A DNA stretch of 64,000 nucleotides, taken from positions 3,318,501 through 3,382,500 of the forward strand of contig NZ_CP133605.1 in the NCBI RefSeq assembly GCF_031199965.1, read 5' to 3'. Made by a program: the position numbers and the translations under genes. The notes under the pieces were generated by a model. That model searched no databases and was not told the DNA's origin. It saw only the letters and a program-made list of their open reading frames with translations. This DNA is from Paenibacillus sp. D2_2 (lineage in GTDB: Bacteria; Bacillota; Bacilli; Paenibacillales; Paenibacillaceae). Positions 20,472 through 31,150 of the stretch are shown in pieces (position 1 is the first letter of the stretch; each line of letters starts with the position of its first letter).

Positions 20472-20933
20472 TTAACCCTCTAGACTTTCCAATTGGATAA
20501 TCTCGCTGCGATTTAATACCTCAGACAAATTCAGCATCACGAGCAAGCGCTCTTCGGAGATGCGTGCAACACCACGCAAATATTTGGCTTTGACTCCACC
20601 CACTACATCTGGAGGAGAATCGATGATGTCACTGTTAATATCAATGACATCATTGGCGGAATCGACGATGAAGCCGACCTCCATCTCATTCGCTGTAACG
20701 ATAATAATACGAGTCTGATCCGTAAATTCACTCTCCGGTAGACCGAATCGCCCACGAAGATCAATGACAGGAATAACAACGCCGCGTAAATTGATCACGC
20801 CTTTGACGAACGAGAACGTCTTGGGTACACGGGTGATTGGCATCATACGCTCGATCGTCTGAACCTTGTTTACCTCGATGCCGTATTCTTCTTCACCCAG
20901 CTTAAAAACGATTACTTTCAATTCCTCTCCCAT
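20472..20933 (-). CDS. cheW: Chemotaxis coupling protein CheW
   Basis: Adaptor joining chemoreceptors to CheA. The 153-residue single-domain protein begins MGEELKVIVFKLGEEEYGIE and has the SH3-like CheW core with RVPKTFSFVKGVINLRG and VIPVIDLRGRFGLPE. TAAGGAGG precedes the ATG. A repeat-end fragment lies in the cheA-cheW gap just upstream. Confidence 0.95.
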   Translation of the reverse strand: MGEELKVIVFKLGEEEYGIEVNKVQTIERMMPITRVPKTFSFVKGVINLRGVVIPVIDLRGRFGLPESEFTDQTRIIIVTANEMEVGFIVDSANDVIDINSDIIDSPPDVVGGVKAKYLRGVARISEERLLVMLNLSEVLNRSEIIQLESLEG

Positions 20934-20955
20934 GAAAATTCCTCCTTAAATAATT

Positions 20956-20984
20956 GCTGAAAAAGCGGACTTTTTGAACTACCT
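20956..20984 (-). repeat. End fragment of the dispersed hairpin repeat in the cheA-cheW gap
   Basis: GCTGAAAAAGCGGACTTTTT, then GAACTACCT, matches the left terminal 25-30 bp of the family in reverse orientation. The core is absent. It lies inside the fla/che operon between two genes. Confidence 0.6.
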
Positions 20985-20997
20985 CTTAAAATGACGC

Positions 20998-23082
20998 TTA
21001 TTTAATGAAGGCATTCGGATCAATGATCAATGCAACTTGACCATCCCCAAGGATAGTTGCACCAGCGATCCCCTGAATGGCCGGAAGATATTTGCCCAGA
21101 TTCTTAATGACGATCTCGCTCTGGCCGATGAAATCCTCGACCGTAACTGCGGCGAGACGATCACCTTTGCGAACTACGACGATCTCGGATTCCTCTTCCG
21201 CATTCTCATCATAACCCGGTACTCCGAAGAGATTAGCAAGCGACAACAGCGGAATATGCGCATCCCTGTATGGAATCATTGTATAGCCGTGAACCTGACG
21301 GATCTGACTGCGCTGAATGAGCCCGGTCTCGACAATCGAAGATAACGGAATCGCATACTTCTCTGTACCTACCTTAATCAACATCGCCGAGATAATGGAT
21401 AGCGTAAGCGGAAGCTGAACGGTGAACTTCGTACCTTTACCGAGCTTGGACTCTACCGATACAACGCCACTAAGCGATTCTATCTTCGTCTTAACAACAT
21501 CCAATCCCACGCCACGACCAGATATATCGGAGATGACCTCTGCGGTACTAAAGCCAGATGCGAACAATAGCATATAGACCTCTTCATCCTTCATCGCCGC
21601 GCCTTCGCTCTCAGTGACAATGCCTTTGGATATCGCTTTAGCTAAAATTTTGCTACGGTCAATACCATGTCCATCATCCTCAATTTCGATAAAGACATGA
21701 TTTCCGCTATGGAAGGCCCGTAAATTAACGGTTCCTGTCTCTGGCTTACCAGCAGCGATCCGTTCCGCCGTTTGTTCTATGCCATGGTCTACTGCGTTAC
21801 GGAGCAAATGAACAAGAGGATCACCGATCTCATCAATAACCGTACGGTCAAGTTCGGTCTCTGCACCAGTAATAATCAAATCGATTTTCTTATCCAATGA
21901 TTTGGCCACGTCTCGCACCATGCGCGGGAAGCGATTGAACACCGTATCAATCTGCACCATTCTCAGCTTAAGCACGATGTTCTGTAGATCGCTACCAACC
22001 CGACTCATATGCTCTACTGTCTCTGTTAAGTCGGAGCGTCTTACTTCACTCGCAAGCTGCTCCAGACGAGAACGATCAATCAGCCATTCACTAAGTAGGT
22101 TCATTAGTACATCAAGCCGATCGATATCAACCCGGATCGTCCTTGATGGCGCTGCTGAACCAGCGTGTTGGTTGACTGCCTTCTTTGGTTCCGCCTTCGC
22201 AGACGGTTTCGCAGCAGGTGCACTTGGTAATTTGTCTGCACCGCTTGTCTCTTGAACAGGCTTAGCCACAGCTGTGGCTGCCGTTTCTTGTAACCCGGAA
22301 GAGATCTGCTTAAGTGTCTCATGATCGAGCTGCATCACTTCTGCAGATTCGATCTCCGAAAGGTTTTGAATCATACCCTGTAATTCTGGGGCTTCTTTTT
22401 GAGTTATGTAATATAAGGAGAAACTACGATCGAACTTCTCCTGTTCAATATCTTGAACCGATGGGCTCGACTTAACAATGTCACCATAACGCTCGAGCAG
22501 GTCAAATACCATATATGCTCTCGCCGCCTTGAGCTGACTGTCTTCACGGATGGCGACACTAACGTACAGAACACTGTGGCCTTCAGTGATTGATTGTTCT
22601 AGTACAGAGTATTGGTATTGATCTAGGCTAATTTCGATGCTACCAGAAGCCTGACTTGCAGCTGGCGCTGCGGCTGCAGCAGGTGCCTCGTTCGATGTGA
22701 AATCCCCGCGTACAATGGCCTGAAGTGAAGCTACGATTGAGCTGACGTCAGCCTTGCCTTCCCCGCCCTGGGTAATATCCTGCACCATTGCTTGCAGTGC
22801 ATCCAAGCCTTGAAATAGAGTATCAAAGATATAATCCTGCATTTTCAGCTTCTCATTACGAACCAGGTCAAGTACATTCTCCATTTGGTGAGTGAGAGAT
22901 GATAGGTCCTCAAATCCCATCGTTGCAGCCATCCCTTTTAACGTATGGGCTGACCTAAAAATGACCTGCACGATCCCGATATCATCGGGGGTTTGCTCTA
23001 GCTCCAGCATATTTTCATTTAATGCCTGCAAATGATCATTCGACTCATCGATAAACATGGATAAATATTGGTTCATGTCCAT
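20998..23082 (-). CDS. cheA: Chemotaxis histidine kinase CheA
   Basis: Receptor-controlled kinase phosphorylating CheY and CheB. The 694-residue protein has all domains: P1 with His46 in FRSAHTLKGMAATMG; a P2 response-regulator docking domain at about 150-260; P3 dimerisation (IDRLDVLMNLLSEWLIDRSR); P4 ATPase with LLRNAVDHGIEQ, EIEDDGHGID and DISGRGVGLDVVKTK; and the CheW-like P5 ending LIIDPNAFIK. GGAGGTG precedes the ATG. Confidence 0.96.
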   Translation of the reverse strand: MDMNQYLSMFIDESNDHLQALNENMLELEQTPDDIGIVQVIFRSAHTLKGMAATMGFEDLSSLTHQMENVLDLVRNEKLKMQDYIFDTLFQGLDALQAMVQDITQGGEGKADVSSIVASLQAIVRGDFTSNEAPAAAAAPAASQASGSIEISLDQYQYSVLEQSITEGHSVLYVSVAIREDSQLKAARAYMVFDLLERYGDIVKSSPSVQDIEQEKFDRSFSLYYITQKEAPELQGMIQNLSEIESAEVMQLDHETLKQISSGLQETAATAVAKPVQETSGADKLPSAPAAKPSAKAEPKKAVNQHAGSAAPSRTIRVDIDRLDVLMNLLSEWLIDRSRLEQLASEVRRSDLTETVEHMSRVGSDLQNIVLKLRMVQIDTVFNRFPRMVRDVAKSLDKKIDLIITGAETELDRTVIDEIGDPLVHLLRNAVDHGIEQTAERIAAGKPETGTVNLRAFHSGNHVFIEIEDDGHGIDRSKILAKAISKGIVTESEGAAMKDEEVYMLLFASGFSTAEVISDISGRGVGLDVVKTKIESLSGVVSVESKLGKGTKFTVQLPLTLSIISAMLIKVGTEKYAIPLSSIVETGLIQRSQIRQVHGYTMIPYRDAHIPLLSLANLFGVPGYDENAEEESEIVVVRKGDRLAAVTVEDFIGQSEIVIKNLGKYLPAIQGIAGATILGDGQVALIIDPNAFIK

Positions 23083-23110
23083 GGTGAGGCACCTCCTTCG
23101 AGAGATTCCG

Positions 23111-24539
23111 TTATTTCACAATCTGTATAAGCTTCGAGCCAATTTGCTCTAACGGCAATATCTGGCTCACACATCCCATCTCAATCGCCGAACGCGGCAT
23201 GCCGTATACGACACAGGACTCTTCACTCTCGGCGATGGTCGATGTCACACCGGCATCATAAAGACGCTTCATCGACCTTGCTCCATCGCTTCCCATTCCG
23301 GTAAGAAGAACAACGTGCTTCTTCAACCCATGCAGCGACAGGAGCGATTCAAACATTACATCTACCGACGGCCTATGCCCATTGCAGGCTTCATTTTTCG
23401 ATAGGGCTGCTTGATATCCTCCGCCGGCTCCAGAAGCCACCTGTAAATGCAAACCACCAGGAGCGATATATGCATTTCCAGGAAGCAGTGCCATTCCTTC
23501 CTCCGCCTCCACTACATTCATAGCGCTCAGGCTATTTAAGCGCTGGGCTAAGGATTTCGTAAAATTAGGAGGCATATGTTGCACGATGACGACCGGAGCC
23601 GGAAAGTCGGCTGGCAGTTTCTCCAGCACAGCCTTTAACGCTTTGGGACCTCCGGTTGAAGTCCCGATCGCGACGAGATCCGTAAACTCGGTTCTTGAAC
23701 GGCTCCGCGGACGTTCCATATCCAACGATTCTACCTTGGCTTCCGTGAGAGACTGTCTTCGCAGCTTCGTGTCCTTAGCTTTCTTCGCAGATTCCGGCTT
23801 CACTGGAACCTCCCGCGAAGCGGCCACTGGAGCCTTCGGTTGCGATAACTTCCTAACATCCAGACCATCCGTCGTTAACTCGCTGCCCTTCGTGAAGCCA
23901 AACTTCTCCTGCCTTTTCGAACCGACTGCTGTAGCAGGCTTATCAGCACGGCGACTGCTCGTGAGTTCAGCATCTCTTTTGGCGGCTTAGCTGCGCCCGG
24001 CTTGTCTGATGTCGGCCGTTCCGGGTCGGGCCTCCGTTTCCTACTTACCGGAATAACGGGTAGGTCCAGAGGATTCAGCGCTTCCTGAAGCTTCGCTTCA
24101 AGCGCCGCCTGTCTCATCTCTCTCTCTCCTTGGCCAGCATCGCTGCTTTCATCTGTTCCCGTAGCTCCCGACCGACCTGCTCGATATCATACGAGCTAGT
24201 TGATGCGAGCGGTTTACGGATGAAATCAAAAGCACCAAGCTCTAGCGCCATGATCGTCTCCCGCATACCTTCTTCATTAATGCCAGAGAGCATGATAACA
24301 GGGAGGGGATGATCCTTCATGATTACTTTTAACGACTCCAGCCCGTTCATCTCAGGCATTTCAACATCCATCGTGACCACGTCAGGTTTTAGCTCAGCTA
24401 CTTTATCAATCGCTTCGCGTCCATCAGCGGCCGTGGCCACTACCTTAAATGCCGAGTCCAGCTCAATCAAATCGGATATAATTTTGCGCATGAATCCTGA
24501 ATCGTCAACTACCATAACCCGATAAGACATTTCTCGCAT
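23111..24539 (-). CDS. cheB: Chemotaxis response regulator/methylesterase CheB (two frame breaks)
   Basis: Demethylates receptor glutamates when phosphorylated. Three open pieces form one gene of about 475 residues. The receiver domain has VMVVDDSGFMRKIISDLI and phospho-Asp in VVTMDVEMPEMNG. A long Pro/Lys/Arg-rich linker follows. The methylesterase has Ser in VAIGTSTGGPKALK, His in VIVQHMPPNFT and Asp in LTGMGSDGARS. Breaks: one in a T4 run at 23977-23980, fixed by one base; one at a (GA)n tract near 24117-24130, fixed by removing one GA unit or adding one base. The second leaves an ATGA overlap that could mimic two coupled genes. AAAGGTGG precedes the ATG. Confidence 0.92.
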
Positions 24540-24569
24540 CCCGCATCCACCTTTAGCTTCTTTTCAGAA

Positions 24570-25457
24570 TCACTTGTCACGTCTTAACCACCTATGCATG
24601 AATCCTTTGATTCCTGATAAAGTATCATCCGGTTTATTCTGTGGAACATCTAAGTAAGTCATCGCGAGGCGCTGAATATCACGCGCAGCTGCACTAGCGG
24701 GAAAAGCCGTAATAAAAGGGGTTTGCCTTTTGACTGCCTGCATGACATGGGGGTCATCCCTTAAATAACCTAACATCGGAATCTCCATCTCAAGAAAACG
24801 TTGTGAGACGAGTGAGATTTTATCAGCTACCTGGTGAGCTTCACTCTCGCCACTCACGCGGTTCACTACAAGTCGGAAATTGACCTGATCATCTAGCCCA
24901 TGCACGACTTTGATCAACGCATAGGCATCCGTAATGGAAGTCGGCTCCGGTGTAGTTACAACCAGACATTCATCAGCCGCAGTAATGAACTTTAATGTCT
25001 CCTTGGAAAGCCCGGCTCCTGTATCAAAAATAATAAAATCCATCTCTTCTGATACAGTCTCTATCTGTGATGTGAAATAATTAAGATCATCTTCCGATAA
25101 TAGAAATAGGTCCGCTAGGCCCGATCCTCCTGCGATAAAAGGTAGCCCCTGCGTTCCCAGCTCGACGATCTCCGCTATTTCTCTCTCTCTATTTAATAGA
25201 TGATAGAGATTGTACCTTGGCCTCGCTCCCATAAGCACATCAATGTTGGCCATACCGATGTCTGCATCGAATACCAACACTTTCCTGCCTAATGATTTCA
25301 GAGCGAGTGCAAAATTAAGCGTGAAATTGGACTTCCCTACACCACCCTTCCCGCTGCTGACCGTCAGTACGCGTGCAGTACGTTGTTTACTGGAAGCTTC
25401 CGCCAGTCCCCTGTAAGAAGAAACCAGTTGTCTTAACGCCTGGGCTTGATCACTCAT
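24570..25457 (-). CDS. flhG: MinD-like ATPase FlhG (YlxH)
   Basis: ParA/MinD-type ATPase controlling flagellar number and position with FlhF. The 295-residue product has the deviant Walker A VSSGKGGVGKSNFTLNFALA, the IGMANIDVLMG and FIIFDTGAGLSKET motifs, and an N-terminal helix (ALRQLVSSYRGLAEASS) with the Gln-rich DQAQALR pattern that activates FlhF. It overlaps the end of flhF by 4 bp. Confidence 0.94.
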   Translation of the reverse strand: MSDQAQALRQLVSSYRGLAEASSKQRTARVLTVSSGKGGVGKSNFTLNFALALKSLGRKVLVFDADIGMANIDVLMGARPRYNLYHLLNREREIAEIVELGTQGLPFIAGGSGLADLFLLSEDDLNYFTSQIETVSEEMDFIIFDTGAGLSKETLKFITAADECLVVTTPEPTSITDAYALIKVVHGLDDQVNFRLVVNRVSGESEAHQVADKISLVSQRFLEMEIPMLGYLRDDPHVMQAVKRQTPFITAFPASAAARDIQRLAMTYLDVPQNKPDDTLSGIKGFMHRWLRRDK

Positions 25458-26829
25458 GCTCTGCCAGCTCCCATGACGAGATCAATCATGAATTTTGAAT
25501 CCGCGACCAGCAGATCATCAGGGACATTTTGACCATTTGTAATATAAGACATGGCTACAGGGTAATCCTGCAGCAAATTGAACATCGGACCTATGCTTTC
25601 CGTTTCATCCAACTTCGTAAAAATTACCTTCTTCAGCCCATACCTGCTGAAATGCTCGGCAATTCTCTCCATATCTTGCGTCTTGGAAGTCAAGCTAAGG
25701 ACCAAGTAGGTCTCGCTATTCTCATTAGCGTTAATCAAACTATGCAATTCAGCTACATGAATCTCATTCAAATAGTTGCGTCCAGCTGTATCCATCAGGA
25801 TAAGATCACATTGCTCTAATCGCTGCACTGCCCTCTGTACATCTCCTGGTGACTGCACGACCTCGATTGGTACATTAAGGATCGATGCATAAGTCCTAAG
25901 CTGTTCTATCGCCGAGATTCGGTAAGTGTCTGCTGTAATGAAACCGACTTTCTTCCTAGCCCGGAATATCTGATCCGCAGCAAGCTTAGCGATCGTTGTC
26001 GTCTTGCCTACCCCGGTCGGTCCGGCGATATAGACGATCCGCGTATTCTCGTCAATTCCGCCATCGATGCGTCCCTCCAATGAGCCAGACACACATCTCT
26101 GAATTTCCTGAAGCAAATCATCATCAGACATCGACTCTTTAGAGTCAAGCCATTTATCATACACTTTATCTACCCAGGTTTCGACCAGCTGTGGTGAGAA
26201 CTCCTTAGACAGTAGTCGATTCTGGAACGCGCCTAGCGGCTCCGGCAAGTCACGACTGCCTTTCTGATTCTTGGCCAACTGTTCCAGCCAGGTCCTCATC
26301 TCACGAATTTCTTCCAGCAGCCTTTCCTCTCTAGGACTATTAGTCGTATTTAATCCGACTGAGGCCGAAGGAGGGCGATGCTCCTCCGTCAGCCTCGGTT
26401 CAGATGTTCTGACCTGAGCAATTTCATTCTCTTCCTTCCGTGCGGATGACGCGCTCGCTTCATGAAGGACATCAAAAGCTCTGCTCAGAATCGGATTATC
26501 TGCTTCCGCCGGCAGCTTCGGGCGCTGTGATGCACTTCCCCCGGAGGCCGGCATAGATTCACTAGACTTCATATATACATCCGATGCAAAAGATCTAGTC
26601 ATTGGTCTAACTGGGGCAGCTGAGGGGCGGCTGACTCCTTTTTAGATGCCCCCGTATCGCTTCCCTCTGTAGCCGCGACAACTTCGATTTTCTTCTTTCG
26701 GAACATTCCCATAAACCCGCCGATTTTCATCTCTTTTGTACTTAAAATAACGGCGTCTGCACCAAGCTCATCTCGTATTTTCTGCATAGCATCAGGCATT
26801 GTATCGACAATATACCGTTTTACTCTCAT
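25454..26829 (-). CDS. flhF: Signal-recognition-type GTPase FlhF (frame break near 26601)
   Basis: SRP-family GTPase placing flagella. About 458 residues when the two pieces are joined. The N-terminal basic part is MRVKRYIVDTMPDAMQKIRD. A long acidic/Ser-rich linker follows, then the NG domain with G1 [41 protein letters not shown]3 LILMDTAGRN and G4 VIFTKLDET. The pieces meet at an ATGA overlap, and adding one base (GACCAATG to GACCCAATG) makes one frame. I treat it as a single gene because FlhF needs the N-terminal part. It lies between flhA and flhG. Confidence 0.92.
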
Positions 26830-28861
26830 AAGTTCACCACTCCGACGCTTTGAATTTCAACATTCGGTTCCAGTTCACTATAGGACAATACCGGTATATC
26901 CTGCATACTCCGCTCAATGATCTGCCGCAAATACATACGGATCGTAGGCGACGTCAGCACGATCGGCTGTTGACCGGATTGAATCAGACGATTGACCTGC
27001 TCAGTCAGCTTCTGGAAGAGAGTCTGACTAGAGGCTGGATCCATTGCGAGATAGCTTCCCTGCTCGCTTTGCTGTACGCTCTCAGCAATCTTCTTCTCCA
27101 GCGAAGGTCCAACTGTAATGACGCGCATTGTCTCTCCCTGTTGTGAATATTGCTGAGTGATCTGCCGCGAGAGAGCCTGTCTAACATATTCGGTCAGAAT
27201 GTCAGGATCCTTCGTATAGGTTCCATAATCCGCCAATGTTTCGAATATCGTCACTAAGTCACGGACCGATATTTCTCTCTAAGCAGTTTAGCTAGCACCT
27301 TCTGAACGTCCCCAATCGATAGTACCGATGGAATCAATTCGTCGACAAGAACCGCATAATTCTCTTTCAAATTGTCGATTAATGTCTTCGTCTCTTGACG
27401 TCCTAGCAATTCATGGGCATGGCTCTTAATCAGCTCAGTCAGGTGCGTTGCAACAACAGATGGCGGATCGACAACAGTATATCCTGCTAGCTCAGCGCGA
27501 TCCTTGGTCGTCTCATTAATCCAAATAGCTGGTAAGCCAAAGGCTGGTTCCTTCGTCTCAATGCCTGTAATGGAATCGTCATCCATCCCCGGACTCATTG
27601 CCAAATAGTGATTAAGTAATAATTCACCACCGCCAACGACATTTCCTTTAATTTTGATGACATATTCATTCGGTTTTAGTTGAATATTGTCGCGAATTCG
27701 GATTACCGGGACGATTAGCCCCATCTCAAGCGCGCATTGTCGCCTGATCATAATGATTCGATCAAGCAAATCGCCGCCCTGGGCCGTATCCGCCAGCGGA
27801 ATAAGCCCGTAGCCGAATTCGAACTCAATAGCATCTACCTGGAGCAAGTTGATGACGCTCTCCGGACTGCGAACTTCTTCGATCTGCTGTTCCTCCTCCT
27901 GCTGTTCCTGCTCGATCTGCTTCTTGTTCATATTCTTCTGCATCCGTCTTGCCGCAAACAACAGCAGAGCTGCTAATGGAAGAGTCGTCCAAGGTCCGAT
28001 TGGCGTGAATAGGCCAAGCACTGTGATGGTGCCTGCTACGATATAGATCAGCTTCGGATATGTAAACAACTGGCTAGTAATATCATCGGCAAGATTTCCT
28101 TCCGAAGAAGCACGGGTAACGATCAAACCTGATGCCGTTGAAATCAGCAACGCCGGGATCTGGCTAACAAGTCCGTCCCCAATCGTTAGCAATGAATAAG
28201 TCCCTAAGGATGATTGGAAATCCATCTTATGGATCGTCATACCGATAATAAATCCGCCAATCAAATTGATCAGCAAGATAATGATACTTGCGATTGCGTC
28301 ACCTTTGACAAACTTACTGGCACCGTCCATCGCTCCGTAGAAGTCGGCTTCGCGCTCAATCTTTCTACGACGCTCGCGAGCCTGCTGCTCATTAATCAAG
28401 CCAGCGTTAAGATCTGCATCAATACTCATTTGCTTCCCGGGCATCGCGTCCAAGGTGAAGCGTGCAGCAACTTCTGCAACCCGCTCCGAGCCTTTGGTAA
28501 TAACGATAAATTGTACGACCACCAGAATCAGGAAGACAACAAAGCCGACAACCGGTTCCCCTTGAGCTACCCAAGAGCCAAATGTTGCAACTACATGCCC
28601 GGCTTTGGCCTGTCCCAGAATCAGCTTGGTCGTCGATACGTTAAGCGCAAGCCGGAACAGGGTCGTTATGAGCAGCATGGCCGGGAAGATCGAGAACTGC
28701 AGAGCTTCCCTCGTATTCATCGCCACTAACAAAATCGTTAGCGAGAGCGATATATTAATAATGAGAAGAATGTCCAGTAGCCATGTCGGAATGGGAACGA
28801 TCATGAGTAGAACGATACCGATTATCCCGACTAAAATGAATAGATCTTTGAACTTCTTCAC
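26826..28861 (-). CDS. flhA: Flagellar export gate protein FlhA (frame break near 27273)
   Basis: Core membrane component of the flagellar type III export gate. About 678 residues. The N-terminal half has eight predicted membrane segments and the conserved cytoplasmic loop GSERVAEVAARFTLDAMPGK and GAMDGASKFVKGDAIASIII. The C-terminal cytoplasmic domain binds export chaperones. Restoring one base in the T3 run 27272-27274 joins LLREKISVRDLVTIFETLAD, a highly conserved FlhA segment, and the end reads SVGVVNL. It lies between flhB and flhF. Confidence 0.95.
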
Positions 28862-28885
28862 CGGTCTTCCTCCGATCCGAAAGCT

Positions 28886-29975
28886 TTATTTCACTTTACC
28901 TTGTAATCTATATACATATGCCAGCACTTCGGCTACGGCTTGGAACAGATCCGCAGGTATCGAATCGCCGATTTCTGTTCTCTGGAAAAGGGCGCGTGCT
29001 AACGGCTTATTTTCCATTGTGATTACGCCATGCTCCTTGGCGATCTCCTTGATACGCAGAGCCACATAATCTTGACCTTTAGCTATAACTTTAGGTGCAT
29101 CCATCTGCGTTCCATCGTACTTGAGCGCTACAGCAAAGTGAGTCGGGTTCGTAATAATAACGTCCGCTTTCGGCACCTCCTGCATCATCCGCTGGAGAGC
29201 CATCCGCCTTTGCCGCTCACGGATTTTCCCTTTGACGAGGGGATCACCCTCCATTTTCTTATACTCGTCCTTAATGTCCTGCTTGGACATCTTCAAGCTC
29301 TTCGCATGTTCGTATTTCTGATAAATATAATCAAGGATTGCCAGTACAATAAGAGCACCCGCAATCTTCAAGCCCAGATTCATCGTCAATTGGGCCGTAA
29401 AATGAAATGAATCCTGTATCGAAACGTAGCCAAGCGTCGAAATCTGGTCCCTAGCGCCCCAAATCGTCGAATATACAAGAAAACCGATAATACACAGCTT
29501 CAATATCGACTTCAGGAACTGAACAAGTGAGCGCATCGAGAAGATGTTCTTGAAGCCTTTGATCGGATCGATCTTACTGAACTTCATTTTTAGCGGGTCA
29601 CCGGTCGAACAGAAAGCCGACCTGTGCATAATTGACGATAAGAGCCATTACTATCGCAACGAGGAAAATCGGTGCCAGCGTAAGCAAGATCTGAATGGCG
29701 TAATCACCGAACATGACCATTACATTCTCTTTCGTCACATTCATCTGTAAGCGGTGATAGAACACATCTGAGAACATAAAGACAACTCGTTCCTTGATAT
29801 ATCCGCCAAAGATGAGCAGGCTTAGGAATGAAGAGAATAGAATCGCCGCCCCTGATAAATCCTGGCTTTTTGCAACCTGCCCTTTCTTTCTTGCATCCTG
29901 CTTCTTCTTCGGAGTCGCTTTCTCCGTCTTCTCACCAGCAAATAATTGCAAATCCAGCTTAATCCGATATGCCAC
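28886..29975 (-). CDS. flhB: Flagellar export protein FlhB (frame break near 29606)
   Basis: Export-gate component whose autocleavage switches secretion from rod/hook to filament substrates. About 362 residues: a cytoplasmic start (DLQLFAGEKTEKATPKKKQD), four membrane segments, and a C-terminal domain with the cleavage site NPTH near residue 276 in ADVIITNPTHFAVALKYDG. The two pieces join if one G is removed near 29606, giving YAQVGFLFTGDPLKMKF. Compare the free FlhB-like domain at 59869-60177. Confidence 0.95.
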
Positions 29976-29990
29976 CTTCGATTCTCCTCC

Positions 29991-30779
29991 TTACTTCGGC
30001 GCCTCTCCGATGGTAGCAAACAAATTGTGCAGCGCACGGAACATCACTTCAAACAAATGCTCAAACGCATAGATGAAGCTTGGAATCAGGAGAAGCAGCA
30101 TCGTCAGACCCACCAAGATCTTTAACGGGATGCCGATGACAAACACGTTGAATTGGGGTGCCGTTCGGGCTAGAAATCCCAATGCCACATCTGTCAGGAA
30201 CAGAGCTACCACAAGCGGTGCAGCCATTTGAAAAGCCAACATAAACATCTGACTGAACGTAGTGATAAGAAATTCCGACAGATTTCCATTATAGATTCTT
30301 TGAAACACATCATTTGACAGTGGAATCCAGTTATAACTGCGAATCACTGCATCGAGCAAATAGTGATGGCCATTCATACTAAAAAAGATCAGCGTAGCAA
30401 ACACATACTTCAGATTACCGATCACTGGTACACTTGTACCTGAAATTGGATCCAGCACGTTAACAATCCCGAAACCCATCTGAATGTCAATAAATGAGCC
30501 AGCCATCTGAATGACCATAAATAGCAAGGTCGCTACATAGCCCATTAAGAGTCCAATCAGAATTTCGCGGACCGCGACCAGCAAATAGCTAAGATCGCTG
30601 GGAACCACCTGATTCTGTCCTTGTATGAGCAAAATGAAGACAGCAATAATTGCCGACAATCCGATCTTGTAACTGTTCGGAACACCCTTTGATGAAAATA
30701 TCGGTGCAACTACAAAAAATGCTGTCATTCGACAAAAAATCAACATGTAAACGGAAGCGTTCTGCAAAATAATGTCCAT
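29991..30779 (-). CDS. fliR: Flagellar export gate protein FliR
   Basis: Membrane subunit of the FliPQR export channel. The 262-residue, strongly hydrophobic product begins MDIILQNASVYMLIFCRMTA and has the conserved FVVAPIFSSKGVPNSYKIGL and GFGIVNVLDPISGTSVPVIG segments. It lies between fliQ and flhB. Confidence 0.95.
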   Translation of the reverse strand: MDIILQNASVYMLIFCRMTAFFVVAPIFSSKGVPNSYKIGLSAIIAVFILLIQGQNQVVPSDLSYLLVAVREILIGLLMGYVATLLFMVIQMAGSFIDIQMGFGIVNVLDPISGTSVPVIGNLKYVFATLIFFSMNGHHYLLDAVIRSYNWIPLSNDVFQRIYNGNLSEFLITTFSQMFMLAFQMAAPLVVALFLTDVALGFLARTAPQFNVFVIGIPLKILVGLTMLLLLIPSFIYAFEHLFEVMFRALHNLFATIGEAPK

Positions 30780-30791
30780 GATCGTCCCGGC

Positions 30792-31061
30792 CTAACTGAT
30801 GTAATTGGCAAGATTATTCAAAATCCCATAGGTGAAATCAACGAGCGTTGACAGAATCCATGGACCGAATATTAACAAGCTAATTAAAATGGCAACGATT
30901 TTTGGAATGAAGGCCAGGGTCTGCTCCTGAATCTGCGTCGTCGCTTGAAATATACTAACGATAAGCCCGACTAGTAGACCAATCAGAAGCATCGGTGCAC
31001 TTACCTTCAGAACGGTATAAACGGCTTGTCCGGCCAAACCGATAATAAATTCCGAACTCAT
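30792..31061 (-). CDS. fliQ: Flagellar export gate protein FliQ
   Basis: Small channel subunit of FliPQR. 89 residues with two membrane hairpin segments (LKVSAPMLLIGLLVGLIVSI; KIVAILISLLIFGPWI) and the conserved FQATTQIQEQTLAFIPKI between them. AGAGGAGGG precedes the ATG. It follows fliP after a gap with a strong hairpin. Confidence 0.95.
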   Translation of the reverse strand: MSSEFIIGLAGQAVYTVLKVSAPMLLIGLLVGLIVSIFQATTQIQEQTLAFIPKIVAILISLLIFGPWILSTLVDFTYGILNNLANYIS

Positions 31062-31095
31062 GAACCGTCTTCCCTCCTCTAAACTCGCGAATCAG

Positions 31096-31113
31096 GCGGG
31101 GGACATCCCCCGC
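31096..31113. promoter_or_regulatory. Perfect GC-rich palindrome between fliP and fliQ
   Basis: An 18-bp perfect inverted repeat (GCGGGGGA and TCCCCCGC around two central bases), without a T-run. It sits inside the operon upstream of the fliQ ribosome site and may be an RNA stability or processing hairpin. Confidence 0.5.
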
Positions 31114-31150
31114 ATTAATTGCCATAAATACTATCATCGATGAAACACTG

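Noticed and set aside
26599..26602. flhF as two separate coupled genes (ATGA overlap)
   Set aside because: FlhF is one polypeptide in all known systems, and one added base restores the frame.
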